64,000 nt of DNA from Alnus glutinosa (GCF_958979055.1 NC_084887.1:39311120-39375119); one strand, 5' to 3'. Positions 11,053 to 23,300 are shown, counted from the first letter of the stretch. The notes: a model not told the origin generated them from the letters alone. Numbers and translations are program-made.

Positions 11053-13227
11053 ATGGAAGACGGGAACAAGGTTAATCAATGCATGAGTGAAATGCTATCA
11101 ACAGATGGTGATGTATCCACCGGTAATAACGCAGAACTCTTGAACATTTTGATGATCTTCATTTGTATGAACTTCTGTAGTTTCCTTGGCTGATTACACT
11201 CTCAAGTCTACTTGCATTTGCGTTTCCATATTTTTGATTTCTCGTTCCCATTCAACTTCTTACTTTTTTCTTCTCCCCCCGCTTTTTTTTTTTTTTTTTT
11301 TTTTGGTTCGGAAGCTTTTAAGCTTAGTTTTTTTAGTTTAGTTCTAACCTTTTTTAATATGTTTGTTTTGGTTTTTCTTTCTTATAAATGAACATCTTAA
11401 ATGAAATGACTTATTCTAATTTCTTCAGTATGATTTCAAATGAAAATTCATCTCTGGAGTGCTGGTTCTGGCCTCCTTATTGTTTGTTACCACTTTGGTT
11501 AGCACCATTACTCTTATTTTCTTTCGAGTGACAAATACTAGAGAACCTAGCGTGTTTACTGTGAAGCTGATGTCTTGCGAATTGGTAGATAGTGCATGTC
11601 TTTATGACTATCTTGATGCCTTGCAAAAGAAATTCTCAGTTTATACCCGTGTCTTATGAGTTTGTTTATAGTTCTTGATGTAGCAGATAAAATTAAAGAG
11701 AGGTGTAGGGAGCAGAGAGAAGCTCTGCCAGGGGAGCCTAAATGCATTATATGTCGTCGCTATGGTGAGTATATATGTGACGAGACAGATGATGATATCT
11801 GCAGCTTGGAATGCAAACAAGCTCTACTATGCAGGGTTGCCAGCTCACAGCTGCCCGTTGGTCTCCCACCTCCTAAAAAATTACCTGCAACTGATGAGTG
11901 TTTTTACGTTAGAGATTCTGATGATAAATCAGGATCTGTATCTTTAACTATGGATGAGACTGAGTCACTAAGAAGGAAGCTCGAAATTCAAGTGAAGGGT
12001 GAATTAACTGTCGCACCCATGTTATCATTCTCTTCATGTAATCTTCCTCGGAAGCTTCTCCAAAATATAGAAGCTGCAGGATATGACGTGCCCACACCTG
12101 TGCAGATGCAAGCAATTCCAGCTGCTTTGATAGGCAAAAGCCTGCTTGTTTCAGCTGACACGGGCTCAGGGAAAACTGCTTCCTTTCTGGTTCCAGTTGT
12201 TTCTCGTTGTGCAAATATTCGCATTGAGAGCTCTTCAAACCAAAGAAAGCCATTAGCAATTGTTCTAACACCAACTAGAGAGCTCTGTATACAGGTTGAG
12301 GAACACGCTAAGTTACTTGCAAAGAGTTTGCCTTTCAGAACTGCACTTGTTGTTGGTGGTGATGCCATGGCTGGACAACGACACCGCATTGAGGGAGGAG
12401 TGGAACTGGTCATTGGAACTCCAGGCAGGCTTATTGACCTTTTAACAAAGCATGATATTGAACTAGATGATGTAATGATCTTTGTTCTAGATGAGGTGGA
12501 CTCCATGCTCCAAAGGGGTTTCCGGGATCAGGTAATGCAGATCTTTAGGGCTCTATCGCAGCCCCAGGTCTTGATGTATTCAGCAACAATCTCACAAGAG
12601 GTAGAAAAGATTACTAGCTGTATGGCAAAAGATATTATTGTCATCTCTGTTGGCAAACCTAATAGGCCAAGTAAGGCTGTGAAGCAGCTGGCTATATGGG
12701 TTGAGTCAAAGCATAAAAAGCAAAAGCTTTTTGACATTTTAATGAGTAAGCATCATTTTATGCCACCAGTTGTGGTGTATGTGGGTTCAAGACTTGGGGC
12801 AGATCTCCTGTCTAATGCAATTACAGTCACCACTGGGATGAAAGCTTTATCAATCCATGGGGAGAAGTCCATGAAAGAGAGGAGAGAAATTATGAGGTCA
12901 TTTTTGGTGGGAGAGGTTCCAGTTATTGTGGCCACAGGGGTTTTGGGTCGGGGTCTTGATCTCTTGGGTGTGAGACAGGTAATAGTTTTCGACATGCCCA
13001 ATTCCATCAAGGAGTACATCCATCAGATAGGAAGAGCATCCCGAATGGGAGAGGAGGGAACAGCTATTGTGTTTGTGAATGAAGAAAATAAGAATATGTT
13101 TCCGGAGTTGATCAAAATTTTAAAATCTGCTGGAGCAGCTGTACCTCGGGAGCTTGTTAATTCACGGTTTGCAGTTGAGTTTTTATCTGGTGGCAAATGC
13201 CAGAAAAGGAGAAAGCGTGGTTGCTGA
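11053..13227 (+). CDS. RH41: DEAD-box ATP-dependent RNA helicase 41-like, with HIT zinc finger
   Basis: Two exons: 11053-11122 (starting MEDGNKVNQC, ending in phase 1 before GTAATA) and 11672-13227. The acceptor after TTTATAG gives 541 aa; an alternative acceptor at 11687 removes five residues in the same frame. The N-terminal part has a HIT-type zinc finger (CIICRRYGEYIC...CSLEC, about residues 48-71). The helicase core follows: Q-motif region (VPTPVQMQAIP), motif I ADTGSGKT (about 186-192), PTREL, TPGR, motif II DEVD instead of DEAD (about 297-300), SAT, the motif V segment VATGVLGRGLD and motif VI HQIGRASRMG. A basic tail KRRKRGC ends the protein. Zinc finger plus helicase is the architecture of Arabidopsis RH41 (At3g02065). 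ATP-dependent RNA remodelling, probably nuclear, is family knowledge. It looks intact. Confidence 0.93.
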
Positions 13228-14318
13228 AGTCTCGAAATGCTTTGTAGATTTTCTGGCTTCAATTCAACATCTTGGAAATATTCAATGAATCAGATGGACA
13301 TTTGCCATTAGAAAAAGGTGAATTGATACTTCACTCTGAACTCACTTCCTAGCTGCAATAATCATTGATTATTACCACTTTTGAACTCATTGGATAGCTG
13401 TGTATGGCCAGAAATATTGCTGATATCACTTTCTATACACATTGATAACTTTTCACTTTTCGGGTTGATAAATTATTTAAACTTTACAACTTGTGATCTG
13501 GAGAACTGAGAGGACTGCATACAGGCAATGCTGTTGGGGGCCTTGGGGCTTGTGGTCCCCACAACCAATGTCAGCGTACTTGGAGAGGTCAGTATATAGC
13601 CAAAAACTACTTTGACTTGCAGTCGCGGATGTGAAATGAGAGAGATTGTTACAGTTTGTAAATGTGCTCTTCTGGGAGTTGTTTGCTTGCATAATTAAGC
13701 GAACTGAATGCATATTGGAGAGACCTAAAGCGGAAAGACGAAGGGATTCCATACTTGAGAAAGTTATCTACTGAGGGTTGTCTGCAATTTCTATTGGATT
13801 TGGACATTAATACGAAGTTGATGCAAGTCCCTTTCTGCAATTACAAATATTTCTTTGAAGTAAGATATAGATTGCTTATATTGTAAAGCATTAGATATAC
13901 AAATTTCAAAGTGAGTTTCTCAGAGTCTAGAGCATGTGAGGACCAATGTTAGTTTTTTTTGGTTGGGCATGTAATTTCACAAGTCTCAGGCATCAGTAAG
14001 TAACTTTCTTGTCGACCTTTTAGAGCTCTCTATGCCTAACTATGAGCCACTTCAGATGATTGTTAGCTCAAACAGCTGGCTTCATTGCTTCAGGATTTGC
14101 AAACATAAGGCCATCTCACTGATTATTTGCTTCGAATCTGTCTGCGTGTATCCTGTGACTAGTCTATTAACTTCTGGTAGTTTAAGAGTAGTATCATTCC
14201 ATATGATTGCACCCGCCATTCTCTTGCCATGATTTCTTTTAGAGGGATCCGGCTTCAGCGTTGTAGTTAAACTACATCACAATCTGCTGTTAAAAAATTA
14301 AAGGCCCAAATTTAACTT
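13228..14318 (+). other. RH41 3' region and intergenic DNA
   Basis: Moderately AT-rich sequence after the helicase stop, probably including its 3' UTR. Short open frames on both strands show no family resemblance. I see no RNA gene or repeat border here. Confidence 0.5.
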
Positions 14319-14454
14319 GAATGAAACCGTAACATATAAAGGAAAATGTTTAATGCCGTTTAAGGGTAAAAGGAAAAGTACAAAGAGAAAGAAAAGAAAA
14401 AAGCTCTCTCTGTGCATCTGTCGCCCCTGCACACGGAGTTATAGTCACACACAT

Positions 14455-15242
14455 TCTCTATCTCTTAAGTAGACGGAGATATAGTTAGGGATGGCTTGGT
14501 CAAGAATTGGTTTCCATTCCTTGAAGCATTGGTGCGACCAGCCTTGCCTTGATTTTCTACGAGTGCTAGATAGGCCGATGTAGAGTAGAAGCATGATAAG
14601 GAGGTTTAGGTCTGTTAAGGCACCTACCAAGGCAATACTTCAAATGCCGAGGTGGAGACGATGAACAATGAAACAGTTGATGGGGATGTGAAGAGCGAGA
14701 GAGAAAGCTGTGGTGAGCATAAGAGGGAGGACAATTCCTTGGGTTCTAAGGTATATTTTGAGAGGATTGAGGAGGGACTGGAAGAGGAGGTTTGGAAGAG
14801 AGACGGCAAGATAGGTGGTTGCAATGGATGAAATGGTGGGGTTTTGACCCCAAAAGAAAATGATGGGTTCAAAGTTTAGCCACAAGAATGAAATGGGCAT
14901 GCAGGCTAATCAGAGTGTTATGGTTGTGCACTGGAGGGTTTTACCCATGAGAGGCCATTGCTTGGCCCTGCACGCTTGGGAAGATATCCTTTCCATGCCC
15001 ATTGCGAGGCTAGAAATGACAGAGTAGCTGGAGATGTTAGCTATGCAGATTGTGAGAGATCCACCAGCTAATGCTTCCTTCCCTATCTTCCCCATGAAGA
15101 ACATTGATATTGCAGATTTGCTGTAGATGAACAACCCGGTAAGGATCATTGGAATGGCTATGATATACAGCTGTTGATATTGGAGGAAGGAGATTTCATT
15201 ATGTTGACGTGTGTGTGACGGTGACTCCGTGTGCGGGAGCAA
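14455..15242 (-). pseudogene. MATE (DETOXIFICATION) transporter, N-terminal fragment
   Basis: Read on the minus strand from an ATG at 15240-15242 (MLPHTESPSHTRQ). It matches the N-terminal half of plant MATE antiporters: GKIGKEALAGGSL, SLAMGMERISSQACRAKQWP, then PISFLWLNFEPIIFFWGQNP and LRTQGIVLPLML. These are hydrophobic transmembrane segments interleaved with conserved loops. There is a stop/frameshift near 14905 and an in-frame stop near 14650. Homology ends after about 250 of the usual ~500 residues, at IPNYISVYL, exactly where the left inverted arm begins. Intact relatives export metabolites or ions across plasma or vacuolar membranes; this copy cannot. Confidence 0.85.
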
Positions 15243-15248
15243 CAGATG

Positions 15249-15250
<2 letters not shown>

Positions 15251-15293
<43 letters not shown>
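15251..15293 (+). repeat. (GA)n microsatellite
   Basis: About 21 GA units in the right arm of the MATE inverted repeat. The left arm has only a short CTCTCTCT at the matching point, so the run expanded after the arms formed. Confidence 0.95.
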
Positions 15294-15298
<5 letters not shown>

Positions 15299-15540
15299 TC
15301 TTTTCTTTTTGTTTGTACTTTTCTTTTTACCTTTAAACGGCGTTAAGCATTTTGCTTTATATGTTACGGTTTCATTCCAGTAGAGCATACAGTATGGAAG
15401 CTGGATCCGGATCCGGTAGAGCATGCGATGACCTTCTGTCCACTTTATTAGATTTGTTAGGTGTTTTTCTTTCTATTACTATTTGTTGCTAAGTTAGCGA
15501 AAAATATATTATTGTGTATTATGATAATATCACAAAAGCA

Positions 15541-15797
15541 TGGTACTCATCTGGCGAAATATAAATAGATGAATTGTTTCAGCCAATTGGTCTGTTTACG
15601 ATGTAAGAACGCGTGTCTTGGTTGACACAAGATGAATAAGTGTTGGAGTAGCGTTTTGAGCATACAATATGGTACTCATCTGGCGAAATATAAATAGATG
15701 AATTGTTTCAGCCAATTGGTCTGTTTACGATGTAAGAACACGTGTCTTGGTTGACACAAGATGAATAAGTGTTGGAGTAGTGTTTTGAGCATATGAG
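15541..15797 (+). repeat. Two tandem copies of a 129-bp unit
   Basis: TGGTACTCATCTGGCGAAAT recurs at 15541 and 15670. The two units differ at only a few positions (GAACGCGTG/GAACACGTG, GTAGCG/GTAGTG). No coding capacity is seen. Confidence 0.93.
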
Positions 15798-17254
15798 ATA
15801 AACTTGATAATTTTGAAGTTGTTTGTTAATATTTTTATTTTGAAAAGAAAAAACAAAAAGGAGAAAAAATGTGTTATTAAATAAAGCCATAGCGTTGACA
15901 TTATGCACGATGTAGCCAAAAATCTATCGGTGTATTATGACTTCTCATCTCTTTTTTTCCCTGTGATTTCTGTCGACTGTCTTGATTCTGTACTGTGATT
16001 GTCGACCGGGGAGGCGGCCCTCTCTTTGACGCCTCCGGTTCAACTACTATCAATGCTTCACACCTTGCTAAGGTTTTGGTTACGGTCTTTCTATACTTAA
16101 GGACTTACTGACCAAAATTCTTTGTCTAATTGATAAGATCCCCAAAATATTCCTATTATATTTCTCCTAATATTATTCCTTAATATTCTCCTAATATTTT
16201 CCATAACTATACTGATAGCATATTATTGCAATCTCCTCTCCTTATTTTATGCATTATTCTATAATATTATTTCCCTATAATAAGTTGCAATATTCTCTAT
16301 AAAATGATGTAGATGCCGTATGGTAATTTAATCCATGAAAATTTATTTACAAACTACGTGTTTGTCAAGAAGTTCAAATTCTATCTAAGAACCTAATTTA
16401 TCCCATTACAGACTTAATATTTTTAGGTTTGTAACAGTTTTCAAGTTTTCTTATTGCTGCTTTTAGTTTTGTTTTAAGTATATCTACTTCTGAATTGACC
16501 CTTTAAATCGCTATTTCAAGTCACTTTTTTCTTGGTCAGTAAGTCAAGAATGTATTTGCCGGGACTTTTACATGACATATTCTCAAAAAATCTACCTATC
16601 TACGTTTTGCTTTGTTTTAGTTGCAATGTGCCATCTTTTATGTTTGTTGTTTTGATGTACGACCCGTTTGGCAACCCCTCCCCTCATATTGGGGGATAAA
16701 TTTTTTTTTTTTTTTTTTTTTTTGAGTGATAGTAAAATGTGATTGATGTGATATAAAGTTGAAAGAATTTATATGGAAAAGTGAAAAAAAAATTTGTATT
16801 GTAGTTGATTTTTTTTTAAAATCTTTTTATTTAAATAGTAATAAAAAATATTGATGTGATATAAAAAGTGAAAAAAAGTTAAAAATATTTTGAAATTAAC
16901 ATTTTTTTAGAGAAGTAAAAATAAGGGAAGGGGGAGGGGACTATGCCCTTCCCTCCCCGTTGTACATGTGGAAAAAGAAAAAACTTGTCGTCCAACACGT
17001 CTGTGCGACACCCTATTATTTTAATAAAAAAAAAGAAAAGGAGAAAAGTACTATATTTTCCTTAATGTTTTTGTAAATTACCAATTGGGTTAATGTATTT
17101 CAAAAATAATAAAACAATGTCAGTCACTCAAGTCCAATAAAAAAATAAAAATGATCCTAAATTTTTTTTAATAAGACAAAATGTTCATAAATTCAAAAAC
17201 TAAATAAATAAAAAATTATATTAAGTTTTTTATTTTTTAAAATAAATACAAAAT
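15798..17254. other. Intergenic AT-rich DNA
   Basis: No gene recognised. A GC-richer stretch near 15985-16080 could be a gene relic but I cannot assign it. 16670-16970 has C/G-rich ends around a T-rich middle, like a decayed foldback element, but no clear terminal repeat or duplication is visible. Confidence 0.45.
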
Positions 17255-17461
17255 TAGTCATTGTGGTTGATCTAAATTATAAATAGCTTAACGTCGTATC
17301 AAAGCGAATTTAGATGTTCTTGAGGTTTGCCAAAAAAATAATTTTAAATCTTGGAGTCAAATTCCAATAAAAGATTTGACAGATTCTGTTAGGTGCCACA
17401 TCAACGCTAATAAAGGACGACAAGTGTCACTCTTAATAAAATAAATAAATATATAAAATTT

Positions 17462-17537
<76 letters not shown>
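17462..17537 (+). repeat. (AT)n microsatellite
   Basis: About 38 AT units immediately left of the 10-bp duplication of the inner element. Replication slippage or assembly error in length is likely. Confidence 0.95.
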
Positions 17538-17541
<4 letters not shown>

Positions 17542-17546
17542 AAAAA

Positions 17547-18250
17547 TGGATAATTGCACCGTTGGTCCCTGTGGTATGCCATAATTTTTTTTCACTTCCT
17601 ATGGTTTAAAAAGTGCATGGGAGGTCCCTGTGATATGCAATAATTACGTTTTACTCACTGGGTCGATTTTCCGTCCATAATTTTGACGGAATCTGTTAGC
17701 CTTACACGGCAGCGCTACGTGTTGCCAATAAGATGGCGACACGTGTCCATCTTCATAAAAAATATAAATTTATTAATAAATAAATAAATAAATTTATTTA
17801 AAAAAAAACAATAAAAAAAGAAGAAAAAAAAAAAAAAACTGGTAGGCAAGGGGTGGCCGCCTGGGGTGGTGCGCGGCCACCCTAGATCTACTAGGGGTGG
17901 CCCGATTGCCACCCTGGCCACTGGGGGTGGCCTCGTGCCACTCCCTTGCCACATTTTTCCTTTTTTTTTTGATTTTTTTTTTTTAAAAAATAAGTATTTT
18001 TATTTGTTTTTTAATAAATTTTTATTATTTTATTAAGATGGACATGTCAGCGCCACGTGTTGCTAATAAGATGGCAACATGTGGCGCTGACGTGGCATTT
18101 GACAGAATCTGTTAAAATTTTTAACGGAATTTGACTGTAAGGATCGATTTGTAATTATTGCATATCACAAGGACCTCCCATGCACTTTTTAAACCATAAG
18201 GAGTAAAAAATAATCATGACATATCACAGGGACCAACGGTGCAATTATCA
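17547..18250. mobile_element. MULE-like foldback element with perfect 10-bp duplication
   Basis: The ends TGGATAATTGCACCGTTGGT and ACCAACGGTGCAATTATCA are inverted repeats that continue for over 150 bp (GGTCCCTGTG, CTTTTTAAACCATA, CAATAATTACGTTTTA-like). The flanks are ATTTTAAAAA on both sides (17537-17546 and 18251-18260). At 704 bp it has no coding capacity. A GC-rich core with GGGGTGGCC/GGCCACCC palindromes lies at about 17849-17945. The 10-bp duplication and long arms suggest a non-autonomous Mutator-like element. Confidence 0.85.
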
Positions 18251-18550
18251 ATTTTAAAAATAAAGAAAAAAGAAAAAAGAAAAAAGAAAAAAGAAAAAAA
18301 TGTAAGTTGCGGTTGCGCATGGCCACCCCTATGGGCTGGGGGTAGCACACAGGCCACCCTTAAAGGGGTGGCTGTCCAACCGAAAATGATCCCTTTTATT
18401 TTTTCTTTATTTATTTCTTTTTTTAAACAATTAAATAATTTTTTTAAATTTTAAATTTATATTTTTTTTATTAAGAGTGACATGTATAATATTTTTATTG
18501 GCGCTGACGTGTCACATAATAGAATCTGTTAAATGTTTTAGGGATTTGAT

Positions 18551-18657
18551 TCATACACAACACCATCACAACAACCCCTCACATGAGGGTGGGCCCCAGT
18601 GTGTGGGGTCCATCCTCATGTGAGGGGTTGTTGTGTGATTGTTGTGTTGGTATTGTA
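18551..18657. mobile_element. Small foldback MITE
   Basis: ACAACAACCCCTCACATGAGG is followed after a short GGGCCCCA centre by CCTCATGTGAGGGGTTGTTG. The near-perfect hairpin of about 100 bp sits inside the right arm of the outer MULE-like element. The target duplication is not clear. Confidence 0.7.
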
Positions 18658-18712
18658 AATTTAACATTTTCTAATGTTTTAACGATTTGTAATTTAGGTC
18701 AATTACATAAAC

Positions 18713-20374
18713 TGATTTTCCTTTTTTTTTTTTAATATATATAAAAGAATGATATTTTTGTTATAGGAGGATATTAATATTTTTTTAATAATTTAAGAGG
18801 GACGTACATTGATAATTGGATTTGAGGGGAGTATTTTTCCTAAAGAAAAATAAAAGGGTAGCATATAGCAAAACGAAGGATATGAGGCGGGCCTACGATT
18901 GCAGCGTCGTGAGCCTAGAAACCGTGAAAGCTGACCAACCTCCAAACGCCAGACCCTTGGTACACACACACTGACACACATACATATTTAATAGTTGATT
19001 AAAAAAAATAAAAAAATGAAAGAAGATGAATGGAAAATAAAGAAATCATTTCTCTCTTAATATTCATGATTTGGTGAGGATACCTTGTTCATCGTGACAT
19101 CGTTACCTTCTTCTTCTTCTCTTTGAAACATTGATCGACCGACCGACCAACCAACCAACCAACTTACGGCATCACCGGAAAAGGTCAAGATATAGGATAT
19201 CGTGTGCGCGTAAACTATCTGACTTGTTCTCACTATCTCTATTATTGGTCAATTTATGATCAAAAGGAAACCTTTTCAAGATTAGCCATTGCATTTCGCA
19301 GGTATTTACTTTTGTTTCATTTTCATGTTCTTTGCCTTTCTGATTGCAACTACTACTGTGACCCAGATTTAGGAACAAACTCGTCTTCCTCGCCTTCGCA
19401 TATTTCACTCGGTAATTCTATTTTACTTTTCAGTTTTTGGCTTCTTTTTGTTGTCTTAGCTAATCTATCTATGCCTCTCTCCCCCTGCTAAGCTTGATCT
19501 ATGTTTTTAGTTAAAAGATCATTGGGTTGGATTTTGGGATACTCTTCCTCAGATAATATCTGTATTTATCTATATGAGATATATCTTATGTAACGTTTGC
19601 GAGACCTGTTGAACTCAATATCTCCTAGCTATTCGTTATTTATTTATTTAATTTTTCTGATCCTCCTAGCTATTCGTTAATAACCGCATGCAAATGGTTA
19701 GTTATTTATCCCAAAAGAAAATAAAAAGCACACGACTTTGTATAAATGTCCTCCATTTACACATTGTTCAACAATACCGTATTTAACTTCACCTACATAA
19801 TTTATGATATCAATTTCTTACCGACAACCGGTTTACCAGTGGTGTGGCTTCTCTATCTTTTGTACCAACCTACTAAATGCTGAGAATATCTTTATCAAAA
19901 CTCTTACTATTACCGTCACAATGTTTCAAACTACTTAAAGATGCTCTGTCGTGTTGTTGTTTGTAATTTGCATTCCGATATGGTATTTGATTATTTGATA
20001 CCTTTTGTTCTCTGTATACTTCAATATAGGAAATTGCTTAGGATACTGCACCTTTTATTTCAATTTCCTTTTTAACTGATGTGCCAATTTATAATTGGTG
20101 AAATGATTACGAGTGTATGGTTGGTAAGTCATTCACTAACAGATTAAATTTACAAGACAACTTGTATAGATTTTTTGGTAAAAGCTGTAGTATCCTCGCA
20201 GCACTCTTCACTATATTATTATTTAAATGAACTGTCAAAGATTAAAAAGACTACAGATATCTAATCTAGGATATGTAACATGCTTTTATGCATTTAACTG
20301 TGGCAGATCAGCAGCAGAGGAATAGTTTAGTCTCTGATTTCACGTGAAGAAGTTATTCCATTTCAGGAAACAAT
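18713..20374 (+). other. Upstream region and likely 5' UTR of the OTU gene
   Basis: No coding region recognised. GA/CT and CCAACCAACC runs near 19090-19165 look like a transcribed leader. An AG acceptor at 20365-20366, just before the start codon, suggests a 5' UTR intron. The small open frame at 19204-19491 has no family resemblance. Confidence 0.4.
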
Positions 20375-23300
20375 ATGTGGATGGGAACTCAGAGTGTGGG
20401 TGAATGTTCTAGCTCAACGTCCTTGAGCAGTCAGCAGGATGTTGAGGATGACCGGATGATTGCTGTTGTACTATCTGAAGAGTATGCCAATTTAGATGGT
20501 GCAGTTGCAAGACGCCTTTCCAACCTGGCGCCTGTTCCAGTAAGGATACTTGCATTTTCTTTTTCTTGTTAGAATTTTAAAGTAGGCCTTTTACTTTAGT
20601 TCATCCAGTAACAGCTTATTTGACTGGGCCTTGTTTTATTTTGTGGATATTTAACTAGAATTTATTTCAGTATTGAATTTAAAGCTTTTTCTTTATTCCT
20701 CACGAAATTAAAAAACCATATGATAGAAAAAACCATTTGCTTTTTCTTTATTTCCCATCCTATGACTCTGATTGGATCTAATAAATCTATCATCAGCAAA
20801 TTATTCATTGTATTTTATCCTGCATTATATTTTACATGGGAAGTTTTGAGTTGGTTTGACATTAAACATAAGTGGGGGCAACTATTACAGTAGGGAGAAA
20901 TGGAGAGGCGGTGTTGCGTGGAGGCAAAGTCGTTTGTGTTTACGGTGGTAGAAGGAGCCTCGGTGGTGAGATTGGAAGAAAGGAGGAGGAACTTCTCAGG
21001 TTTGGTATTGCTTGGTGCTCAAAGTGTTGGGTGGCTAGTTTCAACGATGGAGAGTCTGCTGTGGTATTCGGGGGAAAAGGACTTTGTTAGATCGTTCAGG
21101 GAGGGGTCTAAGGTGCTTATTGTTAGACGAGGTGGTAATGTAGCTGGCAGGTTTCTCGAAGTGGCAGTTTATGTTGTGGGTGGCCGGAGTGGGATTATCT
21201 ATTTCCCTGAAGGTTATGAGGGGCGGGGCTGGAGGAAAGTTGTTCTTGAGTTGGGTAAGGTCAGTGATTTTCTCAAATTCCTGGATGGGCTTGGCATGTC
21301 TCGTGTTGCATCAACCCCAGAGAAGCTGAGAGCAGGTGATGTTATTAATGAAGATCCTGCCCCTTCGGTCCATGTCGTTTCTCCCGGCAAAAACGGAGTG
21401 TCTTCCTTCGTGGATGTTCTGCGCAGGGGTGCTAATGGTCTGGAGGTGGAGAAGAAGCTGTCTCATCCAGTGGTGCAGGTAGAGGTGAAACGCCGTGATC
21501 CCTTGGTGAAGGAGAAGATACTGTTCAAAACAGAGAAACCAATGGTCAAAGACTAGTGTGACCGTTGTGGCGCAGAGAACGTGAAGGAAGGGATGGGTGT
21601 CAGTCGGTTGCCTGAATTTTCTGCCGCTCGAGGCAAGGATGATTTCTTCTTTGGTGATCCTTCTGCAGATTTTCAGCTGACAGGGGTGGAACACACGTTT
21701 CCCTCCCTTTTGTCGTGGAAAAGCCAGCTGGAGAAGTTGAAGGCTGACGTGGAGCAAGCCCTTAGCAGGGTCTGTGAGGGGCTTCTTTCGATTGGGCCTG
21801 GCTTTAAGCCCAAGCGAGTTGGGCGGAAGAACAAAAACAAGAAAAAGAAGAGGAGATTGCGTTGGGTTCCGAAAGTTCAGAAACCCAAAGCTTATGACCC
21901 GTTAGCTGCTTTGGCAGTGTGTCCTGAGGAGGGTCCGTCGATGGCGTTGGGCTGTAGCGGGTCAGAGAACATTTCGGCAGTCTCTGAGCTTCCCGGTGGG
22001 TTGTGTCCTTTGTCGTTACCGTCAAGTCTCTCTGCTCCGGAGCTTCATTCCCCCAGACCTGTGCGAGGTCCTCTGCTTGATTTCGGGGCAGCGGTTTTGG
22101 AGGATGGAGTGGGTTCGTCTGAGTTGCTGGGCTTCTCTCCGGTGAGTCCAGAATTTTCCGGTGGGTCGGCTTCTGCTAGCTTGGCCTCTCAACCGGAACC
22201 AAACTCTGGGTTTGCGCCGTCCGTGCTTGGTATGGAGACCAACCTTGCTGTGGTCGACTCTTCGATGCATGCAGAAGGTGAGCTGGCTGTCGGGTCTGGC
22301 TCGCACCCTTCGGACCCTGTGGTTGCTTCGGATTCTGCCCCCTCAGTTTTTTCGTTGGTTTCTGGCCCCTTATCCCATAAGTCATCTTCTGGGTTGAGGG
22401 TTGGGAAGGGGCTGGATATTGTTCCGGTCTCGGAGGAGGAGGAAGTTTTTTGTGGGGGTTCCCCTAGCATGCAAGAGGGCTCAAAGGAGTTACTCTCTGT
22501 TGGTGCTCAATCTGTGCTCAGTTCTGTTTTTGAGGAGGGTGGTGTAGGTGATGAGGTAGAGGGTTTGGGCCCGATATCGGTTTTGCCTTTGGCAGTGGAG
22601 ATGGACAAGGATTCCAGTTCGATTGTGTCTCCTAGATGGGTGATGGAGAGGGTGAAGGGTTACTACAAACTAATAGGAGTGTCATGTGACCAATTTGAAG
22701 ATAAATTGTTGGCTTTGTTTGAGCTAATTGAAACCAAGCGGGTCCAATCCTTGGCTATGGTTCCCTCTGTGTCAGGAGTGAAAGGTCAGAGGGAGATTAA
22801 ACGGCTGGATTGCTCCATTAACTATGATAAGAAAGGGGTTCAATCTTATAGAAGGAGAGGAAAAGGTAGGGGCTTGTTTAGTGTTAATGAAGCTTAAAAT
22901 CCTTTCGTGGAATGTTAGGGGAATTAATGAGCTAGACAAGAGATTGCGTATTAAAGGGCTCATTAGAGATTGGAAGGCTGATTTGGTTTGTTTGATGGAG
23001 ACAAAAATGGAAGTCATTATTAGAGAGGTGGTTCGAAGCTTATGGGGTTGCCAACATGTGGATTGGTGCTTTATGGGGGCTAGTGGGGCGTCAGGTGGGA
23101 TCCTAATTATGTGGGATAAGAGGGTTGTGGAGAAGGTGGATGATTGTGTGGGACGGTATACTTTAGCTGTTTCGTTGCGCAACGTTGATGACAATTTTTT
23201 GTGGGCGTTTGGGGGTGTGTATGGGCCTAATGATGATGGGGAGAGGAGGGTGTTGTGGAATGAGATGGCTGGTTTGATGAGTTGGTGGGATAGGCCGTGG

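Larger units (their letters stand above)
14319..15377 (-). repeat. Long inverted arms flanking a MATE gene fragment
   Basis: The left arm (about 14319-14453, GAATGAAACCGTAACATATAAAG...) is the reverse complement of the right arm (about 15209-15377, ...TATGTTACGGTTTCATTC). They share GCCGTTTAA, AAAGTACAAA, an A/G-rich run and CACACGGAGT. The right arm contains the start codon and first codons of the MATE fragment, so the left arm is an inverted copy of the same 5' end. The flanks (AATTTAACT versus CAGTAGAGC) show no duplication. Either a Pack-MULE-like element or an inverted duplication of the gene's 5' end would explain it. Confidence 0.75.
17255..18712. mobile_element. MULE-like foldback element, outer member of a nest
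   Basis: The left arm (GGTTGATCTAAATTATAAATAG..., GACAGATTCTGTTAGGTGCC, GTGTCACTCTTAATAAAAT) is mirrored on the right (ATTAAGAGTGACATG, GACGTGTCACATAATAGAATCTGTTAAAT, GATTTGTAATTTAGGTCAAT). A GC-rich core with GGCCACCCCT and GGGGTGGCTG lies at 18312-18376. It contains an (AT)n run, the complete element 17547-18250 and a small foldback at 18551-18657. Boundaries are approximate. Confidence 0.65.

Noticed and set aside
14319..15377. Target duplication for the MATE inverted-repeat unit
   Set aside because: The immediate flanks do not match at 8-10 bp, so transposition is not demonstrated.
16670..16970. Possible foldback MITE with C-rich and G-rich ends
   Set aside because: The ends do not pair convincingly and no target duplication is seen.
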